A stretch of 54,444 bases of DNA from Actinomycetales bacterium (lineage in GTDB: Bacteria > Actinomycetota > Actinomycetes > Actinomycetales > Microbacteriaceae). The translations under genes and the position numbers were made by a program. Location: the NCBI GenBank assembly GCA_015655415.1, contig JAATFB010000037.1, positions 1 to 54,444 of the forward strand, in the 5' to 3' direction. Of the stretch, positions 17,889-26,635 are shown piece after piece. Below the pieces are notes generated by a model. The model saw nothing but the letters and a program-made list of their open reading frames with translations, ran no database searches and was not told where the DNA came from. Numbering within the stretch: position 1 is the first letter of the stretch; each line of letters opens with the position of its first letter.

Positions 17889-19205
17889 ATGAAACGACGG
17901 ACTCTGGCGCTCGTCGCCACGGTCGCAGCAGCGGGACTGACCCTCGTCGGCTGCAGCTCCACATCGGGCCAGACCGATTCATCGAAGGGGGCGAGCGTCA
18001 GCTACATGACGTGGGAGTCGACCGACACCAACGCCGCCCTCGACGCCACCTTCAAGAAGTTCACGAAGAGCGACGACATCACGATGACGCGCCAGGATGC
18101 GCCGAACACCGACTACGCGCAGAAGCTCGCCTCGCTGCTGCTGGCCAAGAAGGCGCCCGACTTCTTCTGGTGCTCCACCACTCAGGAGCAGAACCTGGCG
18201 GCGGAGGGTCTGCTGTTCGACTGGACCAGCTACCTGAAGGACAAGAGCAAGGGTCTCGACAAGAGCAGTTTCGCCCCGGGGGCGCTCGACCTGTTCACGT
18301 CGACGGACGGGAAGATCTATGGCATCCCGACTCTCGCGAACACCTACGGCGTCTTCTACAACGCCGCCGTCTTCAAATCCGCCGGCGTCCCCCTGCCGAC
18401 GCAGGACTGGACGTACGACGAGATGCTCGCGGACGCGAAGGCCGTCACCGGCGCCGCCGGTACGCAGGGGCCCGGCCTGGTGACCCAGTGGCCGCTGCTC
18501 GAGAGCCCGCTCGGCCTTTCGGCCTACTCGGTGGCGAACGGCGGCAAGCCGCTCCTCGACAAGGACCTCGGCGCGAAGAAGGTCACGGCGAGTCCGCAGC
18601 TCATATCCGGCGCCGAGAAGTACGCGGCCGCCGTGAAGGCGGGATACCTCACCGGCCCGACGTTCGACTCGACCAACTCGGTCGCCGTGTTCTCCAACGG
18701 GGGAACCGGGATGATGTTCGGCGGCCAGTGGCTTGCCCAGCTCATCAAGCCGACCGGCGCGGGTTTCGACTGGGGCTTCGCCCCGTGGCCTGCCGGCACG
18801 AAGGAGAACGTGCAGCCGATCGAGGCGAACGGCGTGTGCTCGCCGGCCTCGCTCAAGAACCCCGACGCGACCTACAAGGCCATCGCCTACATGGAGGCCA
18901 CCGGCTTCAACGACGTGATGGCCAAGGTGCCGGTGGCGCCGATCGCATACACGCCGGGGTCTGTCGGATACTTCAAGAATCTTCAGTCGCAGGGCGGAGC
19001 GCTCGGGACCATCGCTGCTACCGCCAAGTTCGAGCTCGCCGCGAAGAACAAGTTCGTCACCCAGATGCTCGACCCGTGGGCGACCAAGGCCGGTGATGTG
19101 GTGACCGCGAGCTGGAACCCGGCACTCAGCGGGACGGCGGACGTCTCCTCAGGCATCTCCAAAACGGTCAAGGGCATCCAGTCGCTGATCGACTCCCAGC
19201 ACTGA
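17889..19205 (+). CDS. Extracellular sugar-binding lipoprotein (ABC importer)
   Basis: A 438-aa family 1 solute-binding protein, lipid-anchored on the outer face of the membrane. The signal peptide MKRRTLALVATVAAAGLTLVGC ends in the lipobox LVGC with the lipidated Cys near residue 22. The mature domain shows the family pattern: VSYMTWESTDTNAALDATFKKF, IYGIPTLANTYGVFYNAAVFKSAG, and a C-terminal segment near ASWNPALSG. It should deliver mannose-containing oligosaccharides to the two upstream permeases. A strong hairpin lies right after the stop and probably shapes the relative expression of this gene and the enzyme genes behind it. Confidence 0.93.
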   Translation: MKRRTLALVATVAAAGLTLVGCSSTSGQTDSSKGASVSYMTWESTDTNAALDATFKKFTKSDDITMTRQDAPNTDYAQKLASLLLAKKAPDFFWCSTTQEQNLAAEGLLFDWTSYLKDKSKGLDKSSFAPGALDLFTSTDGKIYGIPTLANTYGVFYNAAVFKSAGVPLPTQDWTYDEMLADAKAVTGAAGTQGPGLVTQWPLLESPLGLSAYSVANGGKPLLDKDLGAKKVTASPQLISGAEKYAAAVKAGYLTGPTFDSTNSVAVFSNGGTGMMFGGQWLAQLIKPTGAGFDWGFAPWPAGTKENVQPIEANGVCSPASLKNPDATYKAIAYMEATGFNDVMAKVPVAPIAYTPGSVGYFKNLQSQGGALGTIAATAKFELAAKNKFVTQMLDPWATKAGDVVTASWNPALSGTADVSSGISKTVKGIQSLIDSQH

Positions 19206-19211
19206 GCACCC

Positions 19212-19250
19212 GACAGGCGCGACCGGGCTCCCAGCCCGGTCGCGCCTGTC
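19212..19250 (+). terminator. 18-bp intra-operon hairpin after the binding-protein gene
   Basis: GACAGGCGCGACCGGGCT, a CCC loop, then AGCCCGGTCGCGCCTGTC form a perfect 18-bp stem beginning 7 nt after the stop. There is no U run, and the downstream GH130 gene continues on the same strand 17 nt later. It is therefore better read as an mRNA-stabilising or partial terminator element that raises binding-protein yield. Confidence 0.8.
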
Positions 19251-19267
19251 ATGAATCGGGAGGAACA

Positions 19268-20218
19268 ATGAACCACCCCGCCATCGACTACCCCCTCGGC
19301 CCGTTCACGCCCTACCCGGCGAACCCCGTGCTGCGTCCCGGGCCTCACGCCTGGGAATCGACCAATGTCTACAACCCCGCTGCCATCGTGCACGAGGGTC
19401 GCGTGGTGCTGCTCTACCGGGCGCACGCGGACGACATCGTGTCATCGATCGGCTTCGCCTCGAGCGACGACGGTGTGACCTTCGAGCGCGATGCCGAGCC
19501 GGTCCTGGTGCCGGAGCACCCCTACGAGGTCCACGGCTGCGAGGACCCCCGCGTCGTGAAGGTCGGCGACACTTTCTATCTGACCTACACGGGCTGGGAC
19601 GGGGAGACGGCGCGGCTCTGCCTCGCCACCTCGACGGACCTGCGTCACTGGAGAAAGCGTGGGCCGATCCTGCCGGGACTGAACACCTTCGCAGGCCTTC
19701 GAGAGACGCCAACCGACGAATGGAGCAAGGGCGGGGTCATCCTCGAGACTCCGGTCGGCGGTCGTTACCTGATGTACGTGGGGGAGGGCAACGTCTACCT
19801 TGCAGAGTCGGAGGACCTGCTGCATTGGCGGCTGGTCGACCCCGAGCCCGTCCTCGTCCCGAGACCCGGCACGTTCATGGGCGACCTGGTGGAGACCGGG
19901 CCGCAGCCGCTGCTCACCCGCACCGGTCACATCCTCCTCGTGCACAACAGCGCCGTGCACCTGCCCGAGAGCGGCGTGTACTACGCGTGCGGTCAGATCC
20001 TGTTCGATCCCGCGAGGCCGACGGTGCCGGTGGCCGCCATGCTCGAACCCTGGCTCGAGCCGACCACGGATGCGGACAGGCGCGGGCTCGTCGACAACGT
20101 CACATTCGTCGAGGGACTGGTCTGGTTCCATGACACCTGGTTCGCCTACTACGGGCAGAGCGACACGACCGTCGGCGTCGCCACATATCGTCCCGAACTC
20201 CCGAAAGAGGACCAATGA
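19268..20218 (+). CDS. GH130 mannoside phosphorylase or hydrolase
   Basis: A 316-aa five-bladed propeller enzyme of family GH130, which acts on beta-mannosides, often by phosphorolysis giving mannose 1-phosphate. Family motifs are NPVLRPGPHAWESTNVYNPA near residue 20, VVLLYRAHADD, HGCEDPRVV near 90 (the conserved Asp region of the active site), YTGWDGETARLCLATSTDL and GDLVETGPQPLLT. There is no signal peptide, so it acts in the cytoplasm. It pairs logically with GH38 and GH92: these remove alpha-mannose and GH130 would process the beta-mannosyl core. Whether it is a phosphorylase (beta-1,4-Man-GlcNAc or beta-1,2) or a hydrolase cannot be decided here. Its stop overlaps the next ATG (ATGA). 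Confidence 0.9.
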   Translation: MNHPAIDYPLGPFTPYPANPVLRPGPHAWESTNVYNPAAIVHEGRVVLLYRAHADDIVSSIGFASSDDGVTFERDAEPVLVPEHPYEVHGCEDPRVVKVGDTFYLTYTGWDGETARLCLATSTDLRHWRKRGPILPGLNTFAGLRETPTDEWSKGGVILETPVGGRYLMYVGEGNVYLAESEDLLHWRLVDPEPVLVPRPGTFMGDLVETGPQPLLTRTGHILLVHNSAVHLPESGVYYACGQILFDPARPTVPVAAMLEPWLEPTTDADRRGLVDNVTFVEGLVWFHDTWFAYYGQSDTTVGVATYRPELPKEDQ

Positions 20219-20838
20219 CCATCCACATCGCGGACGGTTCGACCGTCATGTTCACCGGAGACTCGATCACCGACTGCTGGCGGACGGCCCCTGTCGACAA
20301 CCCGCTCGGACACGGCTATCCGCTGTTCGTGGCCGGGGCACATGGAGCAAGGCGTCCGACCTCCCGAATCCGCTGGCTCAACTCCGGCGTCGCCGGGAAT
20401 CGAGTGATCGACCTGCAGGCCCGCTGGAAGCAGGACGTCCTCGCGGAGGCGCCGGATGTGCTCTCGGTCCTCGTCGGGATCAACGACGTGTGGCGTCGCT
20501 ACGACAGCGACGACCCGACCAGCGTCGAAAAGTACCGTGACGGCTACCGCCGGCTTCTGGCGTCCGCTGCCGCGGCAGGCGTGCGGCAGCTGATCCTGAT
20601 CGAGCCGTTCCTCGTGCCTGTCGGCGACCAGCAGCTCTGGCGGGAAGACCTCGATCCGAAGATCCAGGCGGTGCGCGAGCTGGCACGCGAGTTCGACGCG
20701 CACCTGCTTGCTGCCGACGGCATGTTCGCACAGTTGTCGGCGACCACAGGTCCCGAGGTCTGGGCGGCGGACGGCGTGCACCCGACGATCGCGGGTCACC
20801 GGGCGCTCGCCGACGCCTGGCTCGACCTCGTCGACTGA
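20215..20838 (+). CDS. SGNH hydrolase, mannan locus paralogue A
   Basis: A 207-aa cytoplasmic SGNH-fold esterase. Block I is MFTGDSITDCW (Ser17), the block II Gly is in NSGVAGNRVIDL, block III is VGINDVW, and block V is ADGVHPT with the catalytic Asp and His. It is clearly paralogous to the protein encoded at 26636 (same MFTGDSITDC, WLN(S/T)G(V/I)AGNRV, LILIEPFL(V/L)PV and WAADGVHPT segments). Enzymes of this type often remove acetyl groups from sugars. Translational coupling to GH130 suggests that it deacetylates imported manno-oligosaccharides. Confidence 0.88.
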   Translation: MTIHIADGSTVMFTGDSITDCWRTAPVDNPLGHGYPLFVAGAHGARRPTSRIRWLNSGVAGNRVIDLQARWKQDVLAEAPDVLSVLVGINDVWRRYDSDDPTSVEKYRDGYRRLLASAAAAGVRQLILIEPFLVPVGDQQLWREDLDPKIQAVRELAREFDAHLLAADGMFAQLSATTGPEVWAADGVHPTIAGHRALADAWLDLVD

Positions 20839-20844
20839 CCCGCC

Positions 20845-22602
20845 GTGACCGCCTCCTCGGTCGTCCCTGTGGACGGTGCGCGACCGCTTCGCAGCCTGCT
20901 CGGGCTGCTCCGGCCGTTCCGCGCGACGCTCGCAGCGTCAGCCGTGCTGTTCGTCGTGAAGGACAGCCCGCTCTGGCTCCTTCCTGTGCTCACGAGCTCG
21001 ATCGTCGACATCGTCGCCGCGCGGGGGAGCGCGACCGAGCTGCTGGTGCCCGCCGCCCTCGCGACGGCCATGGTCGTGGTCAACGTGCCGACCAACATCC
21101 TGTTCCTGCATCTCTACAACGGTGCGAGCAGGAGGCTGGGATCGCGGCTGCGCAATGCGCTCGCCCAGCGCCTGCAGAGCTTGTCGATCGGTTTCCATTC
21201 GCGCTCCAGCGCCGCCGTGCTGCAGTCGAAGCTCGTTCGCGATGTCGAGAGCATCGAGCTGATGCTGCAGCAGGCGGGACCCACTCTGCTCTCCTCTGTG
21301 CTCGTGGTGGTCGGGGCCGTCACGATGACCGCCCTCCGCGCCCCGGCGTTCCTCGCGGTCTACGTGCTCACCGTCCCCATCGCCGCCGGCCTGGGCAGGG
21401 CGATGCGGCGACGGTCGGGAACGCGCAATGAGGCCCTGCGCCGCGAGGTCGAACGACTGTCCTCCCGGGTCGGCGAGATGGCCAACCTCATCCCGGTCAC
21501 GCGGGCGCACGGCTTGGAGGACGTCGCCTCGAGCCGCATCGCCGACAGCACAGAAGGGGTCCGCAGGGCAGGTGTGCAGCTGGATGCGCTGAACGGCCGC
21601 TTCGGTGCGCTCTCCTGGGCGCTGTTCCAGGTTCTGGCGCTCGTCTGCCTCGTGTTCGCCGCCCTCATCTCGGTCGAAGGCTGGTTTCCCGTCACGGCCG
21701 GCCAGGTCGTGCTGATCGGCAGCTACTTCGGGTTGCTGACGGGAGCGCTCGACCGGAGCCTCGGCGTGCTGCCGATCGCTGCGCGCGGCTCGGAGTCGCT
21801 CCGCTCGGTGGCCGAGGTGCTTCAGGAGCCCGACATCGAACGCAACGAGGGCAAGCGCGCGGTCGAGAAGGTTCGCGGCGAGATCGTGCTGGACGGCGTC
21901 GGGTACCGATTCCCCGGTGCCGGATCACCCGCGGTCGAGGGCGTCGACCTGGAGATCGCCGCCGGTGAGACGGTCGCCCTTGTCGGGCACTCCGGGTCGG
22001 GGAAGTCGACCCTGCTCAACCTGGTGCTCGGCTTCCTTCGGCCGACGAGCGGGCGCATCCTGCTCGACGGGGTGGACATGGAAGAGCTGGATCTGCGCAC
22101 GGCGCGGCGATCCGTGTCGGTCGTGCCACAGGAGTCCGTGCTGTTCGAAGGCTCCATCCGGGACAATGTGACCTACGGTCTCTCCGATGTCGACGACGCG
22201 CGGGTACGTCGCGCGCTGGAGCAGGCGAACGCGATGGACATCGTCGACGCGCTGCCGGAGGGCTGGGACACCGTGGTCGGCGAGCGGGGAGCGCGGCTCT
22301 CCGGCGGACAGCGTCAGCGTCTTGCGATCGCCCGTGCCCTCGTGCGGGACCCGCGCATCCTGCTCCTGGACGAGGCGACGAGCGCGCTGGATGCGGAGTC
22401 CGAGCACAAGATCAAGGGGGCGCTGAGCACGCTCATGCGAGACCGGACCACCCTGGTGGTCGCGCACCGGCTGTCGACGATCCGCGAGGCCGACCGCATC
22501 GTCGTGCTCGAGGCTGGCCGCATCGTGGAGGTGGGGTCGCACGAGCAGCTCCTCGCCGCCGGGGGCCGGTATGCGCAGCTGCACCGGCTGCAGTCCGCCT
22601 GA
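20845..22602 (+). CDS. ABC exporter, fused membrane and ATPase domains
   Basis: A 585-aa type IV ABC exporter half-transporter. Six membrane helices span residues about 20-300, followed by a complete ATPase domain: Walker A GHSGSGKST near 382, signature LSGGQRQRLAIARAL near 485, Walker B ILLLDEATSALD and the switch His in VVAHRLST. The GTG start follows the SGNH gene by 6 nt, so it belongs to the same operon, which is unusual because these proteins export substrates and do not serve CUT1 importers. It could remove an unwanted product, or export a glycan or lipid-linked intermediate. As a single gene it should act as a homodimer. The function is unknown. Confidence 0.9.
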   Translation: MTASSVVPVDGARPLRSLLGLLRPFRATLAASAVLFVVKDSPLWLLPVLTSSIVDIVAARGSATELLVPAALATAMVVVNVPTNILFLHLYNGASRRLGSRLRNALAQRLQSLSIGFHSRSSAAVLQSKLVRDVESIELMLQQAGPTLLSSVLVVVGAVTMTALRAPAFLAVYVLTVPIAAGLGRAMRRRSGTRNEALRREVERLSSRVGEMANLIPVTRAHGLEDVASSRIADSTEGVRRAGVQLDALNGRFGALSWALFQVLALVCLVFAALISVEGWFPVTAGQVVLIGSYFGLLTGALDRSLGVLPIAARGSESLRSVAEVLQEPDIERNEGKRAVEKVRGEIVLDGVGYRFPGAGSPAVEGVDLEIAAGETVALVGHSGSGKSTLLNLVLGFLRPTSGRILLDGVDMEELDLRTARRSVSVVPQESVLFEGSIRDNVTYGLSDVDDARVRRALEQANAMDIVDALPEGWDTVVGERGARLSGGQRQRLAIARALVRDPRILLLDEATSALDAESEHKIKGALSTLMRDRTTLVVAHRLSTIREADRIVVLEAGRIVEVGSHEQLLAAGGRYAQLHRLQSA

Positions 22603-22619
22603 CGTCGTCGTGGGACGCC

Positions 22620-25100
22620 TCACGGGGCGGTGGGAACGGCCAGCTCGATCGTGTGCTCGGTCAGGCGGCCGCGCCTGACGCTGCGGAGACGCTCGGCGCC
22701 CGCGGTGCCGGGAACCACGACGGGCACATGGCTCGGCGCTGTGACCCGTCCACGGATACTCGTCCCGCGATCCTCCCACTCGGCGTCGATGGGACCGGAG
22801 ATCGTGTCGACCGCCGCGCGGCACGCGAATGAGCCGTCGCCGGGCAGGCGCGGATCGACGCGCACCACCGACCAGCCGTCGGCGCCGGGGGAGAGACCGG
22901 CGACATCCGCGAACAGCCATTCGTCGACGGTGCCGAACATGGCATGATCGTGCGACCGGCCGTCCAGCTCCCAGTTCTCGTAGAGGGTCGTCGCGCCGTT
23001 GTCGATCCAGTGCGACCAGCCCGGGTATCCCGGCGCCCGGACGACCTCGAACGCGAGGCGGGGATGGTGGTGGGCGAGAACGCGCAGCAGCTGCCGGGTT
23101 CCCACCATCCCGGTGTCGAGGTGCATGCCGCGGTCCCGCAGGTCGCTCTCGAGGCTGTCGAGCACGGCAGAGCGGCGCTCGCCGGTCGCGAGCCCGAACG
23201 AGATGGCGAGCAGGTTGTCCGTCTGACGGAAGGCACCGCCGCCGGGCCCGGCGTACCATCCGTCCGCTCTCCAGAATGCTTCGTCGAACCGCGCACGCAG
23301 GGCCTCGGCCCGCGCTGCGTACCCGATCGCGTCGTCGCTGTCTCCGACGCGCCTCAGGAACGAGGCCATGAGCCTCAGGAAGCGGTAGTGGTAGGCCGTC
23401 GACACGATGGCCGGATGCTCGGGGGGCATGATGTGCCCTGGAGCGTTCCAGTCGCCGAGGCCGACGTCCACTATGCCGCCGGGGAAGCGCTCGGCAAGGA
23501 ACCCGAGATAGCGGCGGAGGGCGGGCAGCGAGCGCCGCATCGTCGACAGATCGCCGTAGTGACGGGCGAGTGTCTCCGGCACTTCGAAGAGGACGGCGTC
23601 CCAGGCAGGTGACGGCGTGTCGAAGATCCAGTCTCCGGGCGGGGAGGGCGCGATGCCCGGCAGTGACCCGTCGTCGTGGAGGCTCGGCAGCACACTGCTC
23701 TCGAACCAGCCGCCGAGGTAGTTCGGCATCCAGTAGTTGTACGCATAGGTCTCGGCCAACAGCTGCGCGTCCCCTGTGTATCCCTGCTTCTCGTAGAGCG
23801 GCGTGTCGACCGGCGTGCCCTGGAGGCAGTTCTCGATGGTCAGCCGGGTGATCCGGTGGATCGTGTCGAGAAGGGGATCCGAGGAGCTGAACGAGCCGAT
23901 GGACGTCGGCGCGGCAGACACGCGGTCGACGGCGATGGAGACGGGCGCGGCGGTTCCGGACACCTCGGCGTAGCGCAGTCCGGCATAGCTCAGGTCGAAG
24001 GGGATCGTGACACCGGAGGGTGCGCCGATCACGATCGAGCGCTGCAGCCCCCCGGGCACGGCGGGATCGTCTGCGAGCACGTCGCCGGTCTCACCCAGCT
24101 TCTCGCCGAGCTTCACGTGGAGCGTCGGCGAGGAGGTGTCCTCGGTGGTCACCGCGACCATGCCTGCGACATTCGCCGCCAGCTCGAACCGGTGCCGGGC
24201 GCTGCCGGTGCGCACCGTGCCGACGATGTCGACGCGCTCCCGGCGCGTGATCGGGGGCTGGCGGCTGATCCGCAGCACGCCGGCGGGCGCGGTCGCGGGA
24301 ATCGCCGCACAGGCGGCTGGCGGGCGGCGGAAGTCGATGATCTCCCCCGTGTAGAAGGAATCCTCCGTGACCGTCGTCAGGGCACAGCTCCAGGTGCCGT
24401 CCGAGACGAGCAGAGGGCGACCGGGGTGTCCCGCGTCGTACAGGACCGCGCGGAGTTTGGGCACATCGCGCCACGGTGCCGTATGCCACCCGAAGGCCGT
24501 CGGCGTCGTCATGGCGTAGAACCCGCGCCCGAGACGGGCCGTCAGCGTGTTGGTGCCGGGGCGCACCAGCTCGGACACATCCCACAGCCGATAGTGCACG
24601 ATGGCGTCGTAGGCGCTCGGCGGCGGGTCGAGCACCGCCTCCGAGACGGCCGAGCCGTTGACGCGGACATCGACCACGCCGAGTCCGGAGACGGCGAGGC
24701 GGAGGCCGCTGGAGGCGGCGCCGTCGAAGCGGGCGGAGAGGACGGGGCTTGGGCCGGCCACCGCCGATCGGATCCAGAGCGAGTCGCCCCAGTCGGATTC
24801 GTGCAGCAAAGCCGTCTCGAATCGGGACCACGTGCTCCACGGGCTCCAACGATCTGCGAGGACGGTCCGGACACGCCACCGGAATCCGGTCATCGACGCC
24901 GCGGGAAGCGGGAGGTCCCAGCCCGTCGACGCCGACCAGCGGCGCTCCACCGTGGTCTGTCCGCCGGTCGGTCCGAATTCGAGTTCGACCCCATCCTGGC
25001 GGCCGTCCGGCTCCCAGCTCAACAGGGGAGGCGCGTCGATGTCGATCGGCGCATCTCTGAAGTCCGTTCGCAACCGCCGGGGGGCGGACGGGCCGGTCAC
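22620..25100 (-). CDS. GH78-type alpha-L-rhamnosidase family protein
   Basis: An 826-aa protein with the multi-domain layout of GH78: N-terminal beta domains (FRDAPIDIDAPPLLSWEPDG; RLGRGFYAMTTPTAFGWH near 165), a jelly-roll region, and an (alpha/alpha)6 catalytic domain with GTPVDTPLYEKQGYTGDAQ near residue 430, which matches the family's acidic DxPxxExxGYTGDA motif. NGATTLYENWELDG and SHDHAMFGTVDEWLF near the C-terminus are also typical. The GTG at 25100 is preferred because it overlaps the upstream gene's stop (GTGA); a longer frame runs antiparallel to nothing useful. It has no signal peptide, so it would be intracellular. It may remove terminal alpha-L-rhamnose from a decorated mannan, but the family contains other specificities. 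Confidence 0.87.
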   Translation of the reverse strand: MTGPSAPRRLRTDFRDAPIDIDAPPLLSWEPDGRQDGVELEFGPTGGQTTVERRWSASTGWDLPLPAASMTGFRWRVRTVLADRWSPWSTWSRFETALLHESDWGDSLWIRSAVAGPSPVLSARFDGAASSGLRLAVSGLGVVDVRVNGSAVSEAVLDPPPSAYDAIVHYRLWDVSELVRPGTNTLTARLGRGFYAMTTPTAFGWHTAPWRDVPKLRAVLYDAGHPGRPLLVSDGTWSCALTTVTEDSFYTGEIIDFRRPPAACAAIPATAPAGVLRISRQPPITRRERVDIVGTVRTGSARHRFELAANVAGMVAVTTEDTSSPTLHVKLGEKLGETGDVLADDPAVPGGLQRSIVIGAPSGVTIPFDLSYAGLRYAEVSGTAAPVSIAVDRVSAAPTSIGSFSSSDPLLDTIHRITRLTIENCLQGTPVDTPLYEKQGYTGDAQLLAETYAYNYWMPNYLGGWFESSVLPSLHDDGSLPGIAPSPPGDWIFDTPSPAWDAVLFEVPETLARHYGDLSTMRRSLPALRRYLGFLAERFPGGIVDVGLGDWNAPGHIMPPEHPAIVSTAYHYRFLRLMASFLRRVGDSDDAIGYAARAEALRARFDEAFWRADGWYAGPGGGAFRQTDNLLAISFGLATGERRSAVLDSLESDLRDRGMHLDTGMVGTRQLLRVLAHHHPRLAFEVVRAPGYPGWSHWIDNGATTLYENWELDGRSHDHAMFGTVDEWLFADVAGLSPGADGWSVVRVDPRLPGDGSFACRAAVDTISGPIDAEWEDRGTSIRGRVTAPSHVPVVVPGTAGAERLRSVRRGRLTEHTIELAVPTAP

Positions 25101-26512
25101 GCCTGGCCCGATGGGCTGAGTTCGATGCGCAGCTCGCGCGGGCCGCCGCGTGGTGCGATCGTCACCGGGCCGTCCGCCACATCCCGCCGCTCGCCGTCGA
25201 CCGTGGCCGAGACGACGGTCGATCCACGGCCCCGCACGCGAACGTCCAGCTCGTCGCCGCGCCAGAGGAGGCCGGTGAGGCCGATGTGGTCGATTCCGGG
25301 CGGGAGCACGGGCTCGAAGCGCATTCGGTCGATGCTTGCGCGCATCCCCAGGAGTCCTTCGTGGACGCATCGGAGGAAGGCCGTCGCACTCCAGGTCTGG
25401 TCGGGCACGGAGGGCCACATGGTGCCGACCTGCCAGCCGCCGGACACGGAGCCGTCGCGCGCGTCATAGACCTCGAAGAAGGCCCCGTCGGAGGTCGAGA
25501 CGGCGGACACCAGGTCCTCGAGGCTGGCGGCGAAAGGCGCCTCGGCGCCTCGGCGGGCCGCTGCCACGGCCCATTGGCCGGTCGCCATCGGCCACACCAT
25601 CATGTTGTGACGACCCGGTCTGGTGTCGTCGAAGCGCGGGAAATGCGGGTGGACGAGGGGGATGCCCGCCGGGCATCGCCGGACGCCCTCCGTCAGCGTT
25701 GCGGCTTCGGTGTCGCTCAGCTCGCCGTGCTCGAGCAGGAGTGCCAGCCCCAGCAGCTCCTGATAGCCCATCCGTCGCCCGGCCTCGTCGACGAGGTAGC
25801 TCCAGGTCCCCGTGGCCGGGTCGCGGAACGCCCGTCGCACTGCTGCACGCAGCCGAGCGCTTCGGGCCGGCTCCACGGCGATTTCCGACTCCCCGCCCGC
25901 GACGTGCCGCAGCCACACGGCGGCATCGCAAGCAGCGGCGTAGATGACGTTCGTCGAAAGGGCAGCGATCTCCCGCGCCTCGGAGTAGTCGCCGATGAAG
26001 CTCGAGTCGCCGGGGCGGTCGACCTCGGGGAACGGGTAGCCGGAGATGCCGTCCTGCATGAGGGCGCCGCCGATGTACAGGCCGAGCCCGGGCCGGTAGG
26101 AATCGGAGCGGAGCGCGAGGGTGCGTTCCACCACCCCGGCGGCCCAGCGTGCGAATCGCCGATCGCCCGTCGCTTCGACGTGGCAGCGTGCGCCGATCGC
26201 CCACACCAGCTGATCCCACAGCTGATCGTCCTGTTGCACGACCGGACCGTGTTCTCCGGCCTCGGTGACCTCGCGCAGGGTAGCTTCGGCCAGTTCGGGG
26301 TCGATGAGGCTGACGGCGCTCCACGAGTTGATGGCGGCGTCGCGCGTCCACGGCGTCGGGTAGTCGGCGCCCGCGCAGAGGATCCGCGAGCCGCCGGCAC
26401 TCGTTCGCACATTCCGACTGATGGTGCCGAGGGCCGACTCGTAGAGCCGGACGATGCGCTCGTCGCCGGCTGCGACGGCCGGCCGGCTCGCTCCCGGCGA
26501 TGCGAACGTCAT
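25097..26512 (-). CDS. Six-hairpin glycosidase (MGH/GH63-like fold)
   Basis: A 471-aa probable cytoplasmic glycosidase of the (alpha/alpha)6 six-hairpin type. The PTPWTRDAAINSW segment near residue 52 resembles the substrate-binding motif of glycogen-debranching and mannosylglycerate/glucosylglycerate hydrolase enzymes, and QVGTMWPSVPDQTWSATAF near 370 is typical of the end of the toroid. A C-terminal beta-sandwich (DELDVRVRGRGSTVV) follows. No family number can be assigned. The start at 26512 has GGAGGAG nine bases upstream. It is the first gene of a two-gene operon with the GH78 gene (4-bp overlap) and is divergent from SGNH paralogue B, with one operator between. Confidence 0.75.
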   Translation of the reverse strand: MTFASPGASRPAVAAGDERIVRLYESALGTISRNVRTSAGGSRILCAGADYPTPWTRDAAINSWSAVSLIDPELAEATLREVTEAGEHGPVVQQDDQLWDQLVWAIGARCHVEATGDRRFARWAAGVVERTLALRSDSYRPGLGLYIGGALMQDGISGYPFPEVDRPGDSSFIGDYSEAREIAALSTNVIYAAACDAAVWLRHVAGGESEIAVEPARSARLRAAVRRAFRDPATGTWSYLVDEAGRRMGYQELLGLALLLEHGELSDTEAATLTEGVRRCPAGIPLVHPHFPRFDDTRPGRHNMMVWPMATGQWAVAAARRGAEAPFAASLEDLVSAVSTSDGAFFEVYDARDGSVSGGWQVGTMWPSVPDQTWSATAFLRCVHEGLLGMRASIDRMRFEPVLPPGIDHIGLTGLLWRGDELDVRVRGRGSTVVSATVDGERRDVADGPVTIAPRGGPRELRIELSPSGQA

Positions 26513-26601
26513 GGTCTGCTCCTCCGTTGGTAGGCCTGCGCGGCCGCGGTGCGCCCGCGCAGAGACGCGCTCGTCACAGCCTGCGGCACGAGGCCTGCTA
26601 A

Positions 26602-26615
26602 TGTCAACGTTGACA
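26602..26615. promoter_or_regulatory. LacI-type operator, copy 7 (perfect) in a divergent promoter region
   Basis: TGTCAACGTTGACA between the divergent glycosidase and SGNH genes. An extended -10 box TGcTAATGT overlaps its left arm (TAATGT at 26599-26604), so binding would block the SGNH promoter; it could also control the opposite operon. Confidence 0.85.
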
Positions 26616-26635
26616 TTGGGCGAACAGGAGAATCG

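Noticed and set aside
16937-19096. A 719-codon frame overlapping the second permease and binding-protein genes
   Set aside because: It is an out-of-frame shadow; the permease EAA loop and the lipobox lie in other frames with good starts.
23676-25469. A 597-codon plus-strand frame opposite the GH78-type gene
   Set aside because: It is antisense to clear GH78 motifs and ends in low-complexity Ser/Arg sequence.
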